64,000 nucleotides of DNA from Rhodovulum kholense (GTDB lineage Bacteria > Pseudomonadota > Alphaproteobacteria > Rhodobacterales > Rhodobacteraceae): positions 124,001 through 188,000 of the forward strand of contig NZ_QAYC01000006.1 of assembly GCF_003053725.1 (NCBI RefSeq), given 5' to 3'. The position numbers and the translations under genes were made by a program. Shown one piece after another: positions 46,216 through 57,942 of this stretch (its first letter is position 1; every line of letters starts with the position of its first letter). A model generated the notes under the pieces. The model searched no databases. It was not told where the DNA came from and saw only the letters and a program-made list of their open reading frames with translations.

Positions 46216-47565
46216 ATGCCCACCGCCCTGATCCTCCTGGCCGCCGGCCAGGGCAGCCGGATGATGTCCGACCGTGCCAAGGTGCTGCACGAGGTCGCCG
46301 GAGCGCCGCTTCTGGCCCATGCGATGGCGGCCGGCCGCGCGCTCGACCCGGCCCTGACCGTTGTCGTGACCGGACATCAGGCCGAGGCGGTGCGCGTCGC
46401 GGCACTCGACATCGACCCCGAGGTCGCCGTCGTCGAGCAGACCGAGCAGCTTGGCACCGGCCATGCCGTGGCCCAGGCCCGCCCCGCGCTGGACGGGTTT
46501 TCGGGCGACGCGATCGTGCTTTACGGCGACACCCCCTTCATCCGGCCAGAGACGCTCGAGGCGATGATGGCGGCGCGCGCCGATCATGCGGTGGTGGTGC
46601 TGGGCTTTCATGCCGCCGACCCCAAGCACTACGGGCGGCTGGTGATGGCGGGGGAGACCCTCGACCGGATCGTCGAATATAAGGACGCGACCGAGGCCGA
46701 ACGCGCCCTGACTCTGTGCAATTCGGGCGTGATCGCGGCCGATTGCGCGACCCTGTTCGAGCTGATCGGCGCGCTGTCGAACGACAATGCGGCGGGCGAA
46801 TACTACTTGACCGACGTGGTCGGGCTGGCCCGCGCCCGCGGGTTGTCGGCCGGTGTCGTCATCTGCGACGAGGCCGAGACGCTGGGCGTCAACTCGCGCG
46901 CCGATCTGGCCGCGGCCGAGGCCGCCTTTCAGGCCCGCGCTCGCGCCGAGGCGCTGGAGAACGGCGTGACGCTGACAGCGCCCGAAACCGTCTTCTTCGC
47001 CTTCGACACCGTGATCGGCCGCGATGCGGTGATCGAGCCCAACGTGATCTTCGGCCCCGATGTCACCGTCGAATCCGGCGCCCGGATCCGTGCCTTTTCG
47101 CATCTCGAAGGCTGTCATGTCAGCCGCGGCGCGGTGGTCGGGCCCTTCGCCCGGCTGCGCACCGGGGCCGAGCTGGCCGAGGACGTGCGGGTCGGCAATT
47201 TCGTCGAGATCAAGAATGCGCAGGTGGCCGAGGGCGCCAAGGTCAACCACCTGTCCTATATCGGCGACGCCACGGTGGGCGAGCACGCCAATATCGGCGC
47301 GGGCACCGTGACCTGCAATTATGACGGGGTCTTCAAGCACCGGACCGAGATCGGCGCCCATGCCTTCATCGGGTCGGACACGATGCTGGTGGCGCCGGTG
47401 CGGATCGGCGCCCATGCCATGACCGCCTCGGGCTCGGTCATCACCACGAACGTGCCCGACGACGCGCTGGCACTTGGCCGTGCACGGCAAGAGGTCAAGC
47501 CGGGGCTCGCGCGGCGGCTGATGGACCGCCTGCGGGCCGAGAAGGCGAAACGCAAGGGACATTAG
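46216..47565 (+). CDS. glmU: bifunctional GlmU: N-acetylglucosamine-1-phosphate uridyltransferase / glucosamine-1-phosphate acetyltransferase
   Basis: The 449-residue enzyme makes UDP-N-acetylglucosamine for peptidoglycan and lipopolysaccharide. The N-terminal uridyltransferase domain starts ALILLAAGQGSRM with LGTGHAV and LYGDTPFI. The C-terminal left-handed beta helix carries KNAQVAEGAKVNHLSYIGDA and GAGTVTCNYDGVFKHRT. glmS follows 33 bases downstream. Confidence 0.97.
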   Translation: MPTALILLAAGQGSRMMSDRAKVLHEVAGAPLLAHAMAAGRALDPALTVVVTGHQAEAVRVAALDIDPEVAVVEQTEQLGTGHAVAQARPALDGFSGDAIVLYGDTPFIRPETLEAMMAARADHAVVVLGFHAADPKHYGRLVMAGETLDRIVEYKDATEAERALTLCNSGVIAADCATLFELIGALSNDNAAGEYYLTDVVGLARARGLSAGVVICDEAETLGVNSRADLAAAEAAFQARARAEALENGVTLTAPETVFFAFDTVIGRDAVIEPNVIFGPDVTVESGARIRAFSHLEGCHVSRGAVVGPFARLRTGAELAEDVRVGNFVEIKNAQVAEGAKVNHLSYIGDATVGEHANIGAGTVTCNYDGVFKHRTEIGAHAFIGSDTMLVAPVRIGAHAMTASGSVITTNVPDDALALGRARQEVKPGLARRLMDRLRAEKAKRKGH

Positions 47566-47598
47566 GCGGGCCTTCCCGCCCCATACGGAGCAAATCGC

Positions 47599-49419
47599 AT
47601 GTGCGGAATCGTCGGCGTTCTGGGAGATCACGAGGCCGCGCCGCTGCTGGTGGCGGCGCTCGGGCGGCTCGAATACCGGGGCTATGACAGCGCCGGGATC
47701 GCCACCGTCAATGCCGGGCGGCTCGACCGCCGCCGGGCGGTGGGCAAGCTTGTCAACCTCTCTGACCTTCTGGTCCACGAGCCGCTGCCCGGCAAGGCCG
47801 GGATCGGCCATACCCGCTGGGCCACCCATGGCGCGCCCACCCTCGCCAACGCCCATCCCCAGCGCGCCCGCCGCGTCGCGGTGGTGCATAACGGGATCAT
47901 CGAGAATTTCCGCGCGCTGCGGGACGAGCTGGGCGGGCAGGGCATCGGCTTTGAAAGCGACACCGATACCGAGACCGTGGCGCATCTGACCCAGACCTAT
48001 CTCGACGAAGGGCTGGCCCCGCGCGAGGCCGCGGCGCGGGCGCTCGGGCGGCTGGAGGGCGCCTTCGCGCTGCTGTTCCTGTTCGAGGGCGAGGACGACC
48101 TGATGATCGCCGCGCGCAAGGGCTCGCCGCTGGCGGTGGGCCATGGCGATGGCGAGATGTTCGTGGGCTCGGACGCCATCGCGCTGGCGCCGCTGACGAA
48201 CCGCATCACCTATCTCGAAGAGGGCGACCGCGCTGTCATCACCCGTGCGGGCGTCGAGATCTTCGACGCCACGGGCGATCTGGTCCTGCGCGAGATCCGC
48301 ACCATCGAGATCGACGCCACTCGGGTCGAGAAGGGCGGCTACAAGCACTTCATGGCCAAGGAAATCGCCGAGCAGCCCGCCGTTCTGGGCGATGCGTTGC
48401 GCCATTATCTGGGCGAAGAGGGCCCCCGGATCGAGCTGCCCGGCGACATCGACTTTTCGGGCGTGACGCGGATCACCATGGTCGCCTGCGGAACCGCCTA
48501 TCTGGCCTGCCTGACCGCCAAATACTGGATCGAGCGTCTGGCCGGGCTTCCGGTCGATGTCGATGTGGCCTCGGAATTCCGCTATCGCGAGCCGCCGATT
48601 CCAGGTGGCACGCTGGCGGTCTTCGTCAGCCAGTCGGGCGAGACCGCCGACACGCTGGCGGCGCTGCGCTATTGCGCGGGTCGGGCCGACCGGATCGTTT
48701 CGGTGGTCAACGTCGCCGAGAGCTCGATCGCGCGGGAAAGCGACCTGGCGCTGCCAATCCTTGCGGGGGCCGAGATCGGTGTCGCCTCGACCAAGGCTTT
48801 CACCTGCCAGCTGGGCGTTCTGGCGCTGCTGGCTCTTGAGGCCGCGCGGCAGTGCGGGCGGTTGTCACCGGCGGCGCTGGCCGACCATCTGACGGCGCTT
48901 CGTGCGATGCCGGGGCGCTTCAACGCGGCGCTGGCCCTGCAGGACCGGATCGAGGCTCTGGCCCGGCGTCTGGCCGAGGTCACCGACGTGCTGTTCCTCG
49001 GGCGCGGCGCGATGTATCCGCTGGCTCTGGAAGGCGCGCTGAAACTCAAGGAAATCAGCTACATACATGCCGAAGGTTATGCCAGCGGCGAACTCAAGCA
49101 CGGCCCCATCGCCCTCGTCGAGAAGACCGTGCCGGTGATCGTGATGGCGCCCCATGACCGTCTGTTCGACAAGACCGTGTCGAACATGCAGGAGGTGATG
49201 GCGCGCGGCGGCCCGGTGCTTTTGATCACCGATGCGCGCGGCGCGGCCGAGGCTGGCAGCGGGGTGTGGGAGACGCTGGTCCTGCCCGAGGCCCCCGAGC
49301 TTTTCGCCCCGATGCTGTATGCCTTGCCGGTGCAGCTTCTGGCCTATCACACGGCGGTGGCCAAGGGCACCGACGTCGATCAGCCCCGCAACCTGGCCAA
49401 GTCGGTCACCGTCGAATAG
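47599..49419 (+). CDS. glmS: glutamine-fructose-6-phosphate aminotransferase (isomerising)
   Basis: The 606-residue enzyme starts MCGIVGVLGD; C2 is the glutaminase nucleophile. The N-terminal amidotransferase domain has GHTRWATHG and the C-terminal part carries two SIS domains (FVSQSGETADTLAAL) and ends with KSVTVE. With glmU it supplies amino sugars. Three tandem 11-base repeats begin at its stop codon. Confidence 0.97.
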   Translation: MCGIVGVLGDHEAAPLLVAALGRLEYRGYDSAGIATVNAGRLDRRRAVGKLVNLSDLLVHEPLPGKAGIGHTRWATHGAPTLANAHPQRARRVAVVHNGIIENFRALRDELGGQGIGFESDTDTETVAHLTQTYLDEGLAPREAAARALGRLEGAFALLFLFEGEDDLMIAARKGSPLAVGHGDGEMFVGSDAIALAPLTNRITYLEEGDRAVITRAGVEIFDATGDLVLREIRTIEIDATRVEKGGYKHFMAKEIAEQPAVLGDALRHYLGEEGPRIELPGDIDFSGVTRITMVACGTAYLACLTAKYWIERLAGLPVDVDVASEFRYREPPIPGGTLAVFVSQSGETADTLAALRYCAGRADRIVSVVNVAESSIARESDLALPILAGAEIGVASTKAFTCQLGVLALLALEAARQCGRLSPAALADHLTALRAMPGRFNAALALQDRIEALARRLAEVTDVLFLGRGAMYPLALEGALKLKEISYIHAEGYASGELKHGPIALVEKTVPVIVMAPHDRLFDKTVSNMQEVMARGGPVLLITDARGAAEAGSGVWETLVLPEAPELFAPMLYALPVQLLAYHTAVAKGTDVDQPRNLAKSVTVE

Positions 49420-49445
49420 CGGGCGAATAGCGGGCGAATAGCGGG
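49413..49445. repeat. three tandem 11-base repeats across the glmS stop codon
   Basis: CGAATAGCGGG occurs three times head to tail. The first copy holds the last glmS codon and the TAG stop; the others repeat TAG in different frames. It probably arose by replication slippage. Confidence 0.85.
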
Positions 49446-49468
49446 CGCGGGCGAAAGACCGCGCCCGC
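49441..49468 (+). terminator. hairpin after glmS
   Basis: GCGGGCGCGG and CCGCGCCCGC form a perfect 10-base-pair stem with loop GCGAAAGA, 22 bases after the glmS stop. No T-run follows, so termination may be weak or Rho-assisted. The next about 390 bases (49469-49860) show no gene on either strand. Confidence 0.5.
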
Positions 49469-49860
49469 CCGCGCCGCCACGACGGGGCCGCATCGGGCAT
49501 GACCTCGACAGGGGCGCGGCCATGGCCTTGCCCTGACCGATGGGCTGCCCGATCCAGCGAAGAACAGGCGAGCCTCGGGGTGCGGCCAGGACGACGCACG
49601 CCGCTCCGGGCGGCCCTGCCACATGACGGGAAGCGTGGGGCGGCGGCCGGCAACGGGGCAGGCGAGACAGAAATTCTGCATGATCCGGGGGGCCTGTCCG
49701 GCGGCACTTTGGTCGCGAGACCGGTCCGGTCGGCGCAGCAAGCGATACGCCAATGCGTCGGGCCCTGCCGCCGTTTGTGGGAAACCAGATCCCTGCTGCG
49801 TGCAGAGCCCGGGCCCGCCGGGGCGGGTCATTTCAATGCCCAGAAATCTCGGGAAGGAAG

Positions 49861-49950
49861 TGGCGGAGAGACAGGGATTCGAACCCTGGGAACCCGTGAA
49901 GGCTCAACGGTTTTCGAGACCGCCCCGTTCGACCACTCCGGCACCTCTCC
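49861..49950 (-). tRNA. tRNA-Ser(CGA)
   Basis: The minus strand folds into a class II tRNA of 90 bases: acceptor stem GGAGAGG pairing with the 3' CCTCTCC-complementary arm, a long variable arm, T loop GTTCGAATCC and an encoded CCA end. The anticodon stem CGGT/ACCG carries the loop CTCGAAA, giving anticodon CGA for the serine codon UCG. Confidence 0.97.
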
Positions 49951-50108
49951 GCAGCCCGTGGCCTTGTGGAGCGGTCATTTAGTTGGAACCGCGACGGGGT
50001 GCAACCGTTTTTCGCGTGGACGGGAAACTTCGCAAGGACCCCGAGACATGGTTGGATTTCCCGCCGCTTCGCGATAGCTCTCAACCACCCCTGAACCCGG
50101 ACCCGCCG

Positions 50109-50936
50109 ATGTCACGTTTCTTCGCCGCCGCCGCCCTGATTGCCGCCTTTGCCGGGGGACCGGTCCGGGCCGAAGACAACCCCGAGGTGCAGCGACTCGT
50201 CGAGGCGCTGGCGCTGCCGGATCTTGTCGAGGTCATGCGCGAAGAGGGGCTGGCCTACGGCGACGGGCTGGAAGCCGATCTTTTCCCCGACCGTGGCGGC
50301 GCGCGCTGGGATGCGGCCGTCGCGCGAATCTACGATGCCGGGCGGATCGAGGATGCGATGCGGGAGGCCCTCCGCTCGCGATTGGAGGCCGACGAGATCG
50401 AGCCGCTGGTCGCCTTCTTCGCCTCGCCCGAGGGCGCGCGGATCGTGGCGCTGGAACTGTCGGCACGGCGCGCGATGCTCGATCCCGAGGTCGACAAGGC
50501 CAGTCGCGAGCGGCTGGAGGAGATGCAGGCCGACGGCGATCCGCGGCTCGATCTGGTGGGCCGGTTCATCGCGGCGAACGGGCTGATCGAGGCCAATGTC
50601 GCGGGCGCGCTCAATGCCAATTACGCCTTCTACACGGGTCTCGTCGATGGCCGGGCCTTCGATTATGCGCTGACCGAGGACCAGATCCTTGACGATGTCC
50701 GCCGCCAGGAGCCCGAGATTCGCGAGGATACGCGGACCTGGCTTTTCTCGTATCTGGCGATGGCCTACGCGCCGCTCGACGACGCGACGATGGAAGCCTA
50801 TATCCGGTTGTCCGAGACCCGATCCGGGCAGGACCTGAACGACGCGCTCTTCGAGGGGTTCGAGGCGGCCTTCCAGAGCATCTCGCACGATCTTGGGCTG
50901 GCCGCGGCGCGGTTCATCGCCGGGCAGGATCTTTAG
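50109..50936 (+). CDS. DUF2059-domain exported protein
   Basis: The 275-residue protein has a signal peptide (1-20, ending PVRA). The mature part matches DUF2059 (AFFASPEGARIVALE near residue 120), repeated in diverged form in the C-terminal half. Function is unknown. Start ATG 50109 is chosen because it opens the signal peptide; the in-frame sequence upstream crosses the tRNA. Confidence 0.78.
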   Translation: MSRFFAAAALIAAFAGGPVRAEDNPEVQRLVEALALPDLVEVMREEGLAYGDGLEADLFPDRGGARWDAAVARIYDAGRIEDAMREALRSRLEADEIEPLVAFFASPEGARIVALELSARRAMLDPEVDKASRERLEEMQADGDPRLDLVGRFIAANGLIEANVAGALNANYAFYTGLVDGRAFDYALTEDQILDDVRRQEPEIREDTRTWLFSYLAMAYAPLDDATMEAYIRLSETRSGQDLNDALFEGFEAAFQSISHDLGLAAARFIAGQDL

Positions 50937-50982
50937 CGCCCGTTCTGCGGCCGGTCCGGTCCCGGGCGATTCCCGAGCGGGC

Positions 50983-51011
50983 TTGACTTGACGGCCGAAA
51001 TCGCCGATACG
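50983..51011 (+). promoter_or_regulatory. candidate promoter of rplU-rpmA
   Basis: TTGACT at 50983-50988, 17 bases, then GATACG at 51006-51011. A second perfect TTGACA occurs at 51074 without a good -10. Either could drive the ribosomal-protein operon. Confidence 0.35.
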
Positions 51012-51192
51012 CATGGCTCTGGCCCGGCAAGCGTTCGCACGCAGTCTTTGCGTTCGCGCGCATGACGGGTCGTTTGACATTGACGAAACATAGACATCGC
51101 CCCGATGGGGCGCGCTGTCCGGGGCGCGCGCAAGCGCGAGAACACCGCCAAGGGCGGGGCCGAAGGACGCGGCGACAAGAAGGAAATGGCCG

Positions 51193-51819
51193 ATGTTTGC
51201 GGTCCTCAAGACCGGTGGCAAGCAGTACAAGGTGCAGTCGGGTGACGTGCTGCGCGTCGAGAAGCTTGCTGCCGAAGCCGGTGAAACGGTTCAGTTCAAC
51301 GAGATCCTGATGGTGGACGGCCAGGTCGGCACGCCGACCGTCGAGGGCGCCGCGGTGCAGGCCACCGTGATTGACCAGATCAAGGGCGACAAGGTCATCC
51401 ACTTCGTCAAGCGCCGCCGCAAGCACAGCTCGCAGCGCACCAAGGGCCACCGTCAGCAGCTGACGCTGCTGCGCGTGACCGAGATCCTGGCCTCGGGCGC
51501 CGCCGCGACCGGCGTGAAGGCCGCGATCGGGTCCGGCTCGGTGTCGGGGGCTGCGGTTGCCGCGACCGAGCCGAAGGCCGCCAAGGCCGAGGCTCCGGCC
51601 GAAGCCGCTGCGCCCGCAGGCGACGACCTGAAGAAACTGCCCGGCGTCGGCCCGGCGATGGAAAAGAAACTGCATGAGGCCGGGATCACCCGCTTCGCGC
51701 AGATCGCCGCCTGGACCGACGAGCAGGCTGCCGCGATGGATTCGCGTCTCGGCCTGAAGGGCAAGATCGTGAATGATGGCTGGGTGGCGCTTGCCAAGGA
51801 CCTGGCCAAGAAGGCCTAA
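51193..51819 (+). CDS. rplU: 50S ribosomal protein L21 with C-terminal helix-hairpin-helix extension
   Basis: Residues 1-103 are a normal L21 (MFAVLKTGGKQYKV, then KRRRKHSSQRTKGHRQ). An alanine-rich linker (104-143) leads to an extra domain (144-208) with DLKKLPGVGPAMEKKLHEAG, a helix-hairpin-helix resembling the one in other DUF/NADH-dehydrogenase-like extensions. The protein is twice the usual length (about 103). The frame is continuous with no stop between parts, so this is a real fusion. Confidence 0.95.
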   Translation: MFAVLKTGGKQYKVQSGDVLRVEKLAAEAGETVQFNEILMVDGQVGTPTVEGAAVQATVIDQIKGDKVIHFVKRRRKHSSQRTKGHRQQLTLLRVTEILASGAAATGVKAAIGSGSVSGAAVAATEPKAAKAEAPAEAAAPAGDDLKKLPGVGPAMEKKLHEAGITRFAQIAAWTDEQAAAMDSRLGLKGKIVNDGWVALAKDLAKKA

Positions 51820-51837
51820 GCGAGAGGAGAGGACGAC

Positions 51838-52107
51838 ATGGCACACAAGAAAGCAGGCGGCTCCTCGCGTAACGGTCGCGACTCTGCCGGGCGCCGTCTT
51901 GGCGTGAAGATCTATGGCGGCCAGGCGGCCGCGTCGGGCAACATCATCGTCCGTCAGCGCGGCACCAAGTTCTGGCCGGGCGAAGGCGTGGGCATGGGCC
52001 GGGATCACACCATCTTTGCGACCTGCGAAGGCGCCGTGACCTTCAAGAAGGGCCTCAAGGGCCGCACCTTCATTTCGGTTCTCCCGGTGGCGGAGGCCGC
52101 CGAGTAA
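51838..52107 (+). CDS. rpmA: 50S ribosomal protein L27
   Basis: The 89-residue protein starts [16 protein letters not shown] with the flexible N-terminal arm that reaches the peptidyl-transferase centre; [18 protein letters not shown] follows. It forms an operon with rplU (18-base gap). Confidence 0.97.
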   Translation: MAHKKAGGSSRNGRDSAGRRLGVKIYGGQAAASGNIIVRQRGTKFWPGEGVGMGRDHTIFATCEGAVTFKKGLKGRTFISVLPVAEAAE

Positions 52108-52135
52108 GCCGAAACCTCAGGGCAAATCACAAATT

Positions 52136-52172
52136 GGGGGATCGGCAGGGCGCCGGTCCCCTTTTTGTTTTT
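52136..52172 (+). terminator. intrinsic terminator of rplU-rpmA
   Basis: GGGGATCGG (52137-52145) pairs with CCGGTCCCC (52153-52161) with one G-T wobble, followed by TTTTTGTTTTTC. The rest of the gap to 52430 shows no gene. Confidence 0.88.
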
Positions 52173-52430
52173 CTAAACGGAGCTCGGGTAGATGAAGCCC
52201 CCATGCGTTTCGGGGATCTGGCGGCCGGATGGCCGCTGCGGGACCCGGCTCCGCGCCTTGCAGTGGACCGGGGAGGGACCCATCTTGGTCGCGGGCGACC
52301 GTGGCGCGGGGCGCGTTGAAGGACGCGCGTCCCGGGCGTTTGAGACAGGTCCGGGGCGTGCATGTTTCGCGCCGCGCCCCGGCATATCCGGTCACCGGGA
52401 GAATCCGGCACCGTTCGGAGGAGGCAAGCC

Positions 52431-52970
52431 ATGAAACTCGACCTGATCCCCCCCCAGCCCGCGATCGCGGCCGAACGCTTCGTGTTGCGTCCGGTGCGCC
52501 GGTCCGATGCCGGGCTGCTGTCGCTTTACAGCGGCGACCTCCGCGTGGCGCGTTTCACCCGCTCGATTCCGCATCCGCTGCCGCCCGGCGCGACCGAGGC
52601 CTTCATCCAGCGCGCCCAGGACCCCGAGCGCAGCGAGGATGTCTGGGTCATGGACGGGGCCGAACAGGGGCTGTCCGAGGTGCTGGGCGTGATCGCGCTC
52701 GACCGGATGGAACGCGACCAGTCCGAGATCGGCTACTGGGTCGCGCCCGCCTTCTGGAATACCGGCATCGCCTCCGAGGCGGTGGGCGCGCTTCTGACGG
52801 CCAATCCGCAGAAGGCCAAGACGGTCTTCGCCGAGGTCTTTCAGGACAATCCCGGCTCGGCCCGGGTGCTGACCAATGCCGGGTTCGAATATATCGGCGA
52901 TGCCGAGGCTTATTCGGTCGCGCGGGAGGCCAAGGTGGCCACCTGGACCTATCTGAAGAAGCTTGGCTGA
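52431..52970 (+). CDS. GNAT-family N-acetyltransferase (RimJ/RimL-like), copy 1
   Basis: The 179-residue protein has the RimJ/RimL pattern: ERFVLRPVRRSDAGLL at the N-terminus, EIGYWVAPAFWNTGIASEAVGALL for the acetyl-CoA site and DNPGSARVLTNAGFEYIG at the end. The ATG follows GGAGGAGG. Between rpmA and obgE, a ribosome-protein or antibiotic substrate is possible but unproven. Confidence 0.85.
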   Translation: MKLDLIPPQPAIAAERFVLRPVRRSDAGLLSLYSGDLRVARFTRSIPHPLPPGATEAFIQRAQDPERSEDVWVMDGAEQGLSEVLGVIALDRMERDQSEIGYWVAPAFWNTGIASEAVGALLTANPQKAKTVFAEVFQDNPGSARVLTNAGFEYIGDAEAYSVAREAKVATWTYLKKLG

Positions 52971-52973
52971 GCG

Positions 52974-55642
<2,669 letters not shown>

Positions 55643-55646
<4 letters not shown>

Positions 55647-56908
55647 AGGACATCATCGACATTCACGCCCTCATGGCCGATCTGGGCGCGCGCGCCAGGG
55701 CGGCGGCGGCCGAACTGGCCTTTGCGCCTGCTGCGGCCAAGCGCACGGCGCTGGAGGCTGCGGCCAAGGCCGTTCTCAGCCACAAGGCCAGGATCCTGGC
55801 CGAGAACGCGACCGATATGGAATATGGCCGCGACAAGGAACTGACCCCGGCCATGCTGGACCGGCTGATGCTGAACGAGGCCCGGATCGAGGCCATTGCA
55901 GCTGGTCTGCGCGCGGTCGCCGCCCAGCCCGACCCGGTCGGGCAGGTGATGGCGGAATGGGACATGCCCTCGGGGCTGCATATCCGCCGGGTGCGCACGC
56001 CCCTGGGCGTGATCGGCGTGATCTATGAAAGCCGGCCCAATGTCACCGCCGATGCGGGTGCGCTGTGTCTCAAGGCCGGAAACGCGGTGATCCTGCGGGG
56101 CGGGTCGGAGAGCTTTCATTCCTCGGGCGCGCTGCACGACTGTCTGGTGGCAGGGCTTGCCAAGGCGCGCCTGCCCGAGGACGCGATCCAGCGCGTGCCG
56201 ACCCGTGACCGTGCTGCGGTCAGCGAGATGCTGACCATGACCAAATATATCGACGTGATCGTGCCGCGCGGTGGCAAGGGACTTGTGGGCCTCGTTCAGC
56301 GCGAAGCGCGGGTGCCGGTCTTCGCCCATCTCGAGGGCATCGTGCATATCTATGTCGACAAGGCCGCCGATCCGGCCAAGGCGCTGTCGGTGGTGCTGAA
56401 TGCCAAGACCCGGCGCACCGGCATCTGCGGCGCGGCCGAATGCCTGCTGATTCACAAGGACGTGGCCAAGTCGCTGGGCGCCGATCTGGTCGCGGCGTTG
56501 GTCAAGGCCGGGGTGCGGGTCCATGCCGACAAGGCGCTGGCCCGGCTGCCGGGCACAATACCCGCCACCGCCGAGGATTGGGGGCGGGAATATCTCGACA
56601 TGGACATCGCCGCCAAGGTGGTGGGCGATATCGACAGCGCCATCGAGCATATCCGCACCTTCGGATCGGGCCATACCGACGCCATCCTGACCGAGGATGA
56701 CGCAGCGGCGGCGCGGTTCTTCGAACGGCTCGACAGCGCCATCCTGATGCGCAACGCCTCGACCCAGTTCGCCGATGGCGGCGAATTCGGGATGGGCGCC
56801 GAGATCGGCATCGCGACCGGCAAGCTGCATGCGCGCGGCCCGGTCGGGGCCGAACAACTGACCAGCTTCAAGTATCTGGTCGAAGGCGATGGCACGCTCC
56901 GGGCCTGA
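55643..56908 (+). CDS. proA: gamma-glutamyl phosphate reductase
   Basis: The 421-residue enzyme reduces glutamyl phosphate to the semialdehyde. [34 protein letters not shown] with the catalytic cysteine, and the C-terminal [22 protein letters not shown] are typical. The ATG overlaps the proB stop (ATGA), so proB-proA are coupled. Confidence 0.97.
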
Positions 56909-56924
56909 GCCCGCGCTGTGTGAC

Positions 56925-56948
56925 GGGCCCCGGGGCGCGCCGGGGCCC
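56925..56948. terminator. hairpin between convergent proA and chpT
   Basis: GGGCCCCGG and CCGGGGCCC form a perfect 9-base-pair stem with a 6-base loop. No T-run follows on either side, so its strength is uncertain. Confidence 0.5.
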
Positions 56949-56952
56949 TGCC

Positions 56953-57558
56953 TCAGAAGGCAAGCGTCAGGTGGGTTTCGTCATGATCGAAGGTCAGCCG
57001 CCGTCCTGCCTCGGCCAGCGCGATGGGCAGAAGCGCGAATTGCACCTCGGCGGGCCGAAGGTCTTCATGGCACAGTGCGCCTTCGGTCAGCGGAGTCCAG
57101 AGCCGCGGATCGAGGCTCATCCGCTCGGTCTCGGCCTGCATGGAAACGCGCCCCTCCGACCAGGACAGCGCGATGCGCCCGCCCCGGGGCAGGGCCGTTT
57201 CGGCGCAAAGCACCGCCAGCAGTGCGACCCTGGCCATGGCGCGGCTGAGCGCTGCGGGCGGTTCGGCGGTCACGTTATGGCGGCTGCCGCCGTAATAGTC
57301 GGCAAGGATCTCGCAGACTTCGCGCCCGGCAACCTCGGCCCCGTCGCCCGCCGCGCCGAAGGCCAGGCGGAACATGCGGATCCGGGCATTGGCGCGGGCC
57401 ACGCTGTCCGAGATCAGCGCCAGTTCCTCGCTCGGGGCGTCGCCGGGTGCCTCGGCCGCAGCCATGGCCAGAAGCTCCATCCCGTTGCCGATCGCGCCGA
57501 GCGGGCTGATAAGATCGTGGCAGATCCGCGATCCCACAAGCGCTGTCAGATCAGTCAT
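56953..57558 (-). CDS. chpT: histidine phosphotransferase ChpT-like
   Basis: The 201-residue protein begins with a DHp-like helix pair: SRICHDLISPLGAIGNGMELL with phospho-accepting H14-D15, followed by a degenerate ATPase-like domain with no intact nucleotide motifs. This is ChpT, which carries phosphate from the kinase CckA to CtrA (and CpdR). In Rhodobacter capsulatus this pathway controls GTA production and motility. It is divergent from the DUF3553 gene 35 bases away. Confidence 0.88.
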   Translation of the reverse strand: MTDLTALVGSRICHDLISPLGAIGNGMELLAMAAAEAPGDAPSEELALISDSVARANARIRMFRLAFGAAGDGAEVAGREVCEILADYYGGSRHNVTAEPPAALSRAMARVALLAVLCAETALPRGGRIALSWSEGRVSMQAETERMSLDPRLWTPLTEGALCHEDLRPAEVQFALLPIALAEAGRRLTFDHDETHLTLAF

Positions 57559-57593
57559 GGCAGCCTCCCGGTCCCGCGGAAAGGACAGAGCCG

Positions 57594-57776
57594 ATGCACC
57601 CGATGAACGCGATCCTCGAACCCGGAATGCTGGTCCGCCACCCGGGACAGCCGGACTGGGGCCTTGGCCAGGTGCAATCGGTCATCGGGGCGCGGATCAC
57701 GGTGAATTTCACCGAGGCCGGAAAAGTCGTCATCGACGGAACGCGGGTCGAGCTCATGCCTGTCTTCGAGTCCTGA
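57594..57776 (+). CDS. DUF3553 small protein
   Basis: The 60-residue protein (LEPGMLVRHPGQPDWGLGQVQS then ITVNFTEAGKVVID) matches DUF3553, a small Tudor/SH3-like beta barrel also seen at the end of UvrD-type helicases. The ATG follows AAAGGA. Its role is unknown. Confidence 0.78.
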   Translation: MHPMNAILEPGMLVRHPGQPDWGLGQVQSVIGARITVNFTEAGKVVIDGTRVELMPVFES

Positions 57777-57810
57777 TATACATGTACGGCGCAAAGCTGC
57801 CCCATCATCG

Positions 57811-57825
57811 TTAATGGGACATTAA
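57811..57825 (+). promoter_or_regulatory. perfect CtrA box upstream of olsB
   Basis: TTAA-TGGGACA-TTAA fits the CtrA consensus TTAA-N7-TTAA exactly and is also a near palindrome (GTTAAT/ATTAAC). It lies 117 bases before the olsB start, after the DUF3553 stop. Confidence 0.6.
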
Positions 57826-57942
57826 CGCGGCCGGAACACCCGCGCTGCCGCGATCTGCCGGTTCGGCCGCGTCAGGCCGCGCGGTTGCACTTGCGCCGGT
57901 GCCGCCCTAGAAGCGGGCGTCAATGTGGTGTGGGGTCAAGAG

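Noticed and set aside
49499-50077. 192-codon plus-strand frame before the DUF2059 gene
   Set aside because: It runs straight through tRNA-Ser and has no start signal.
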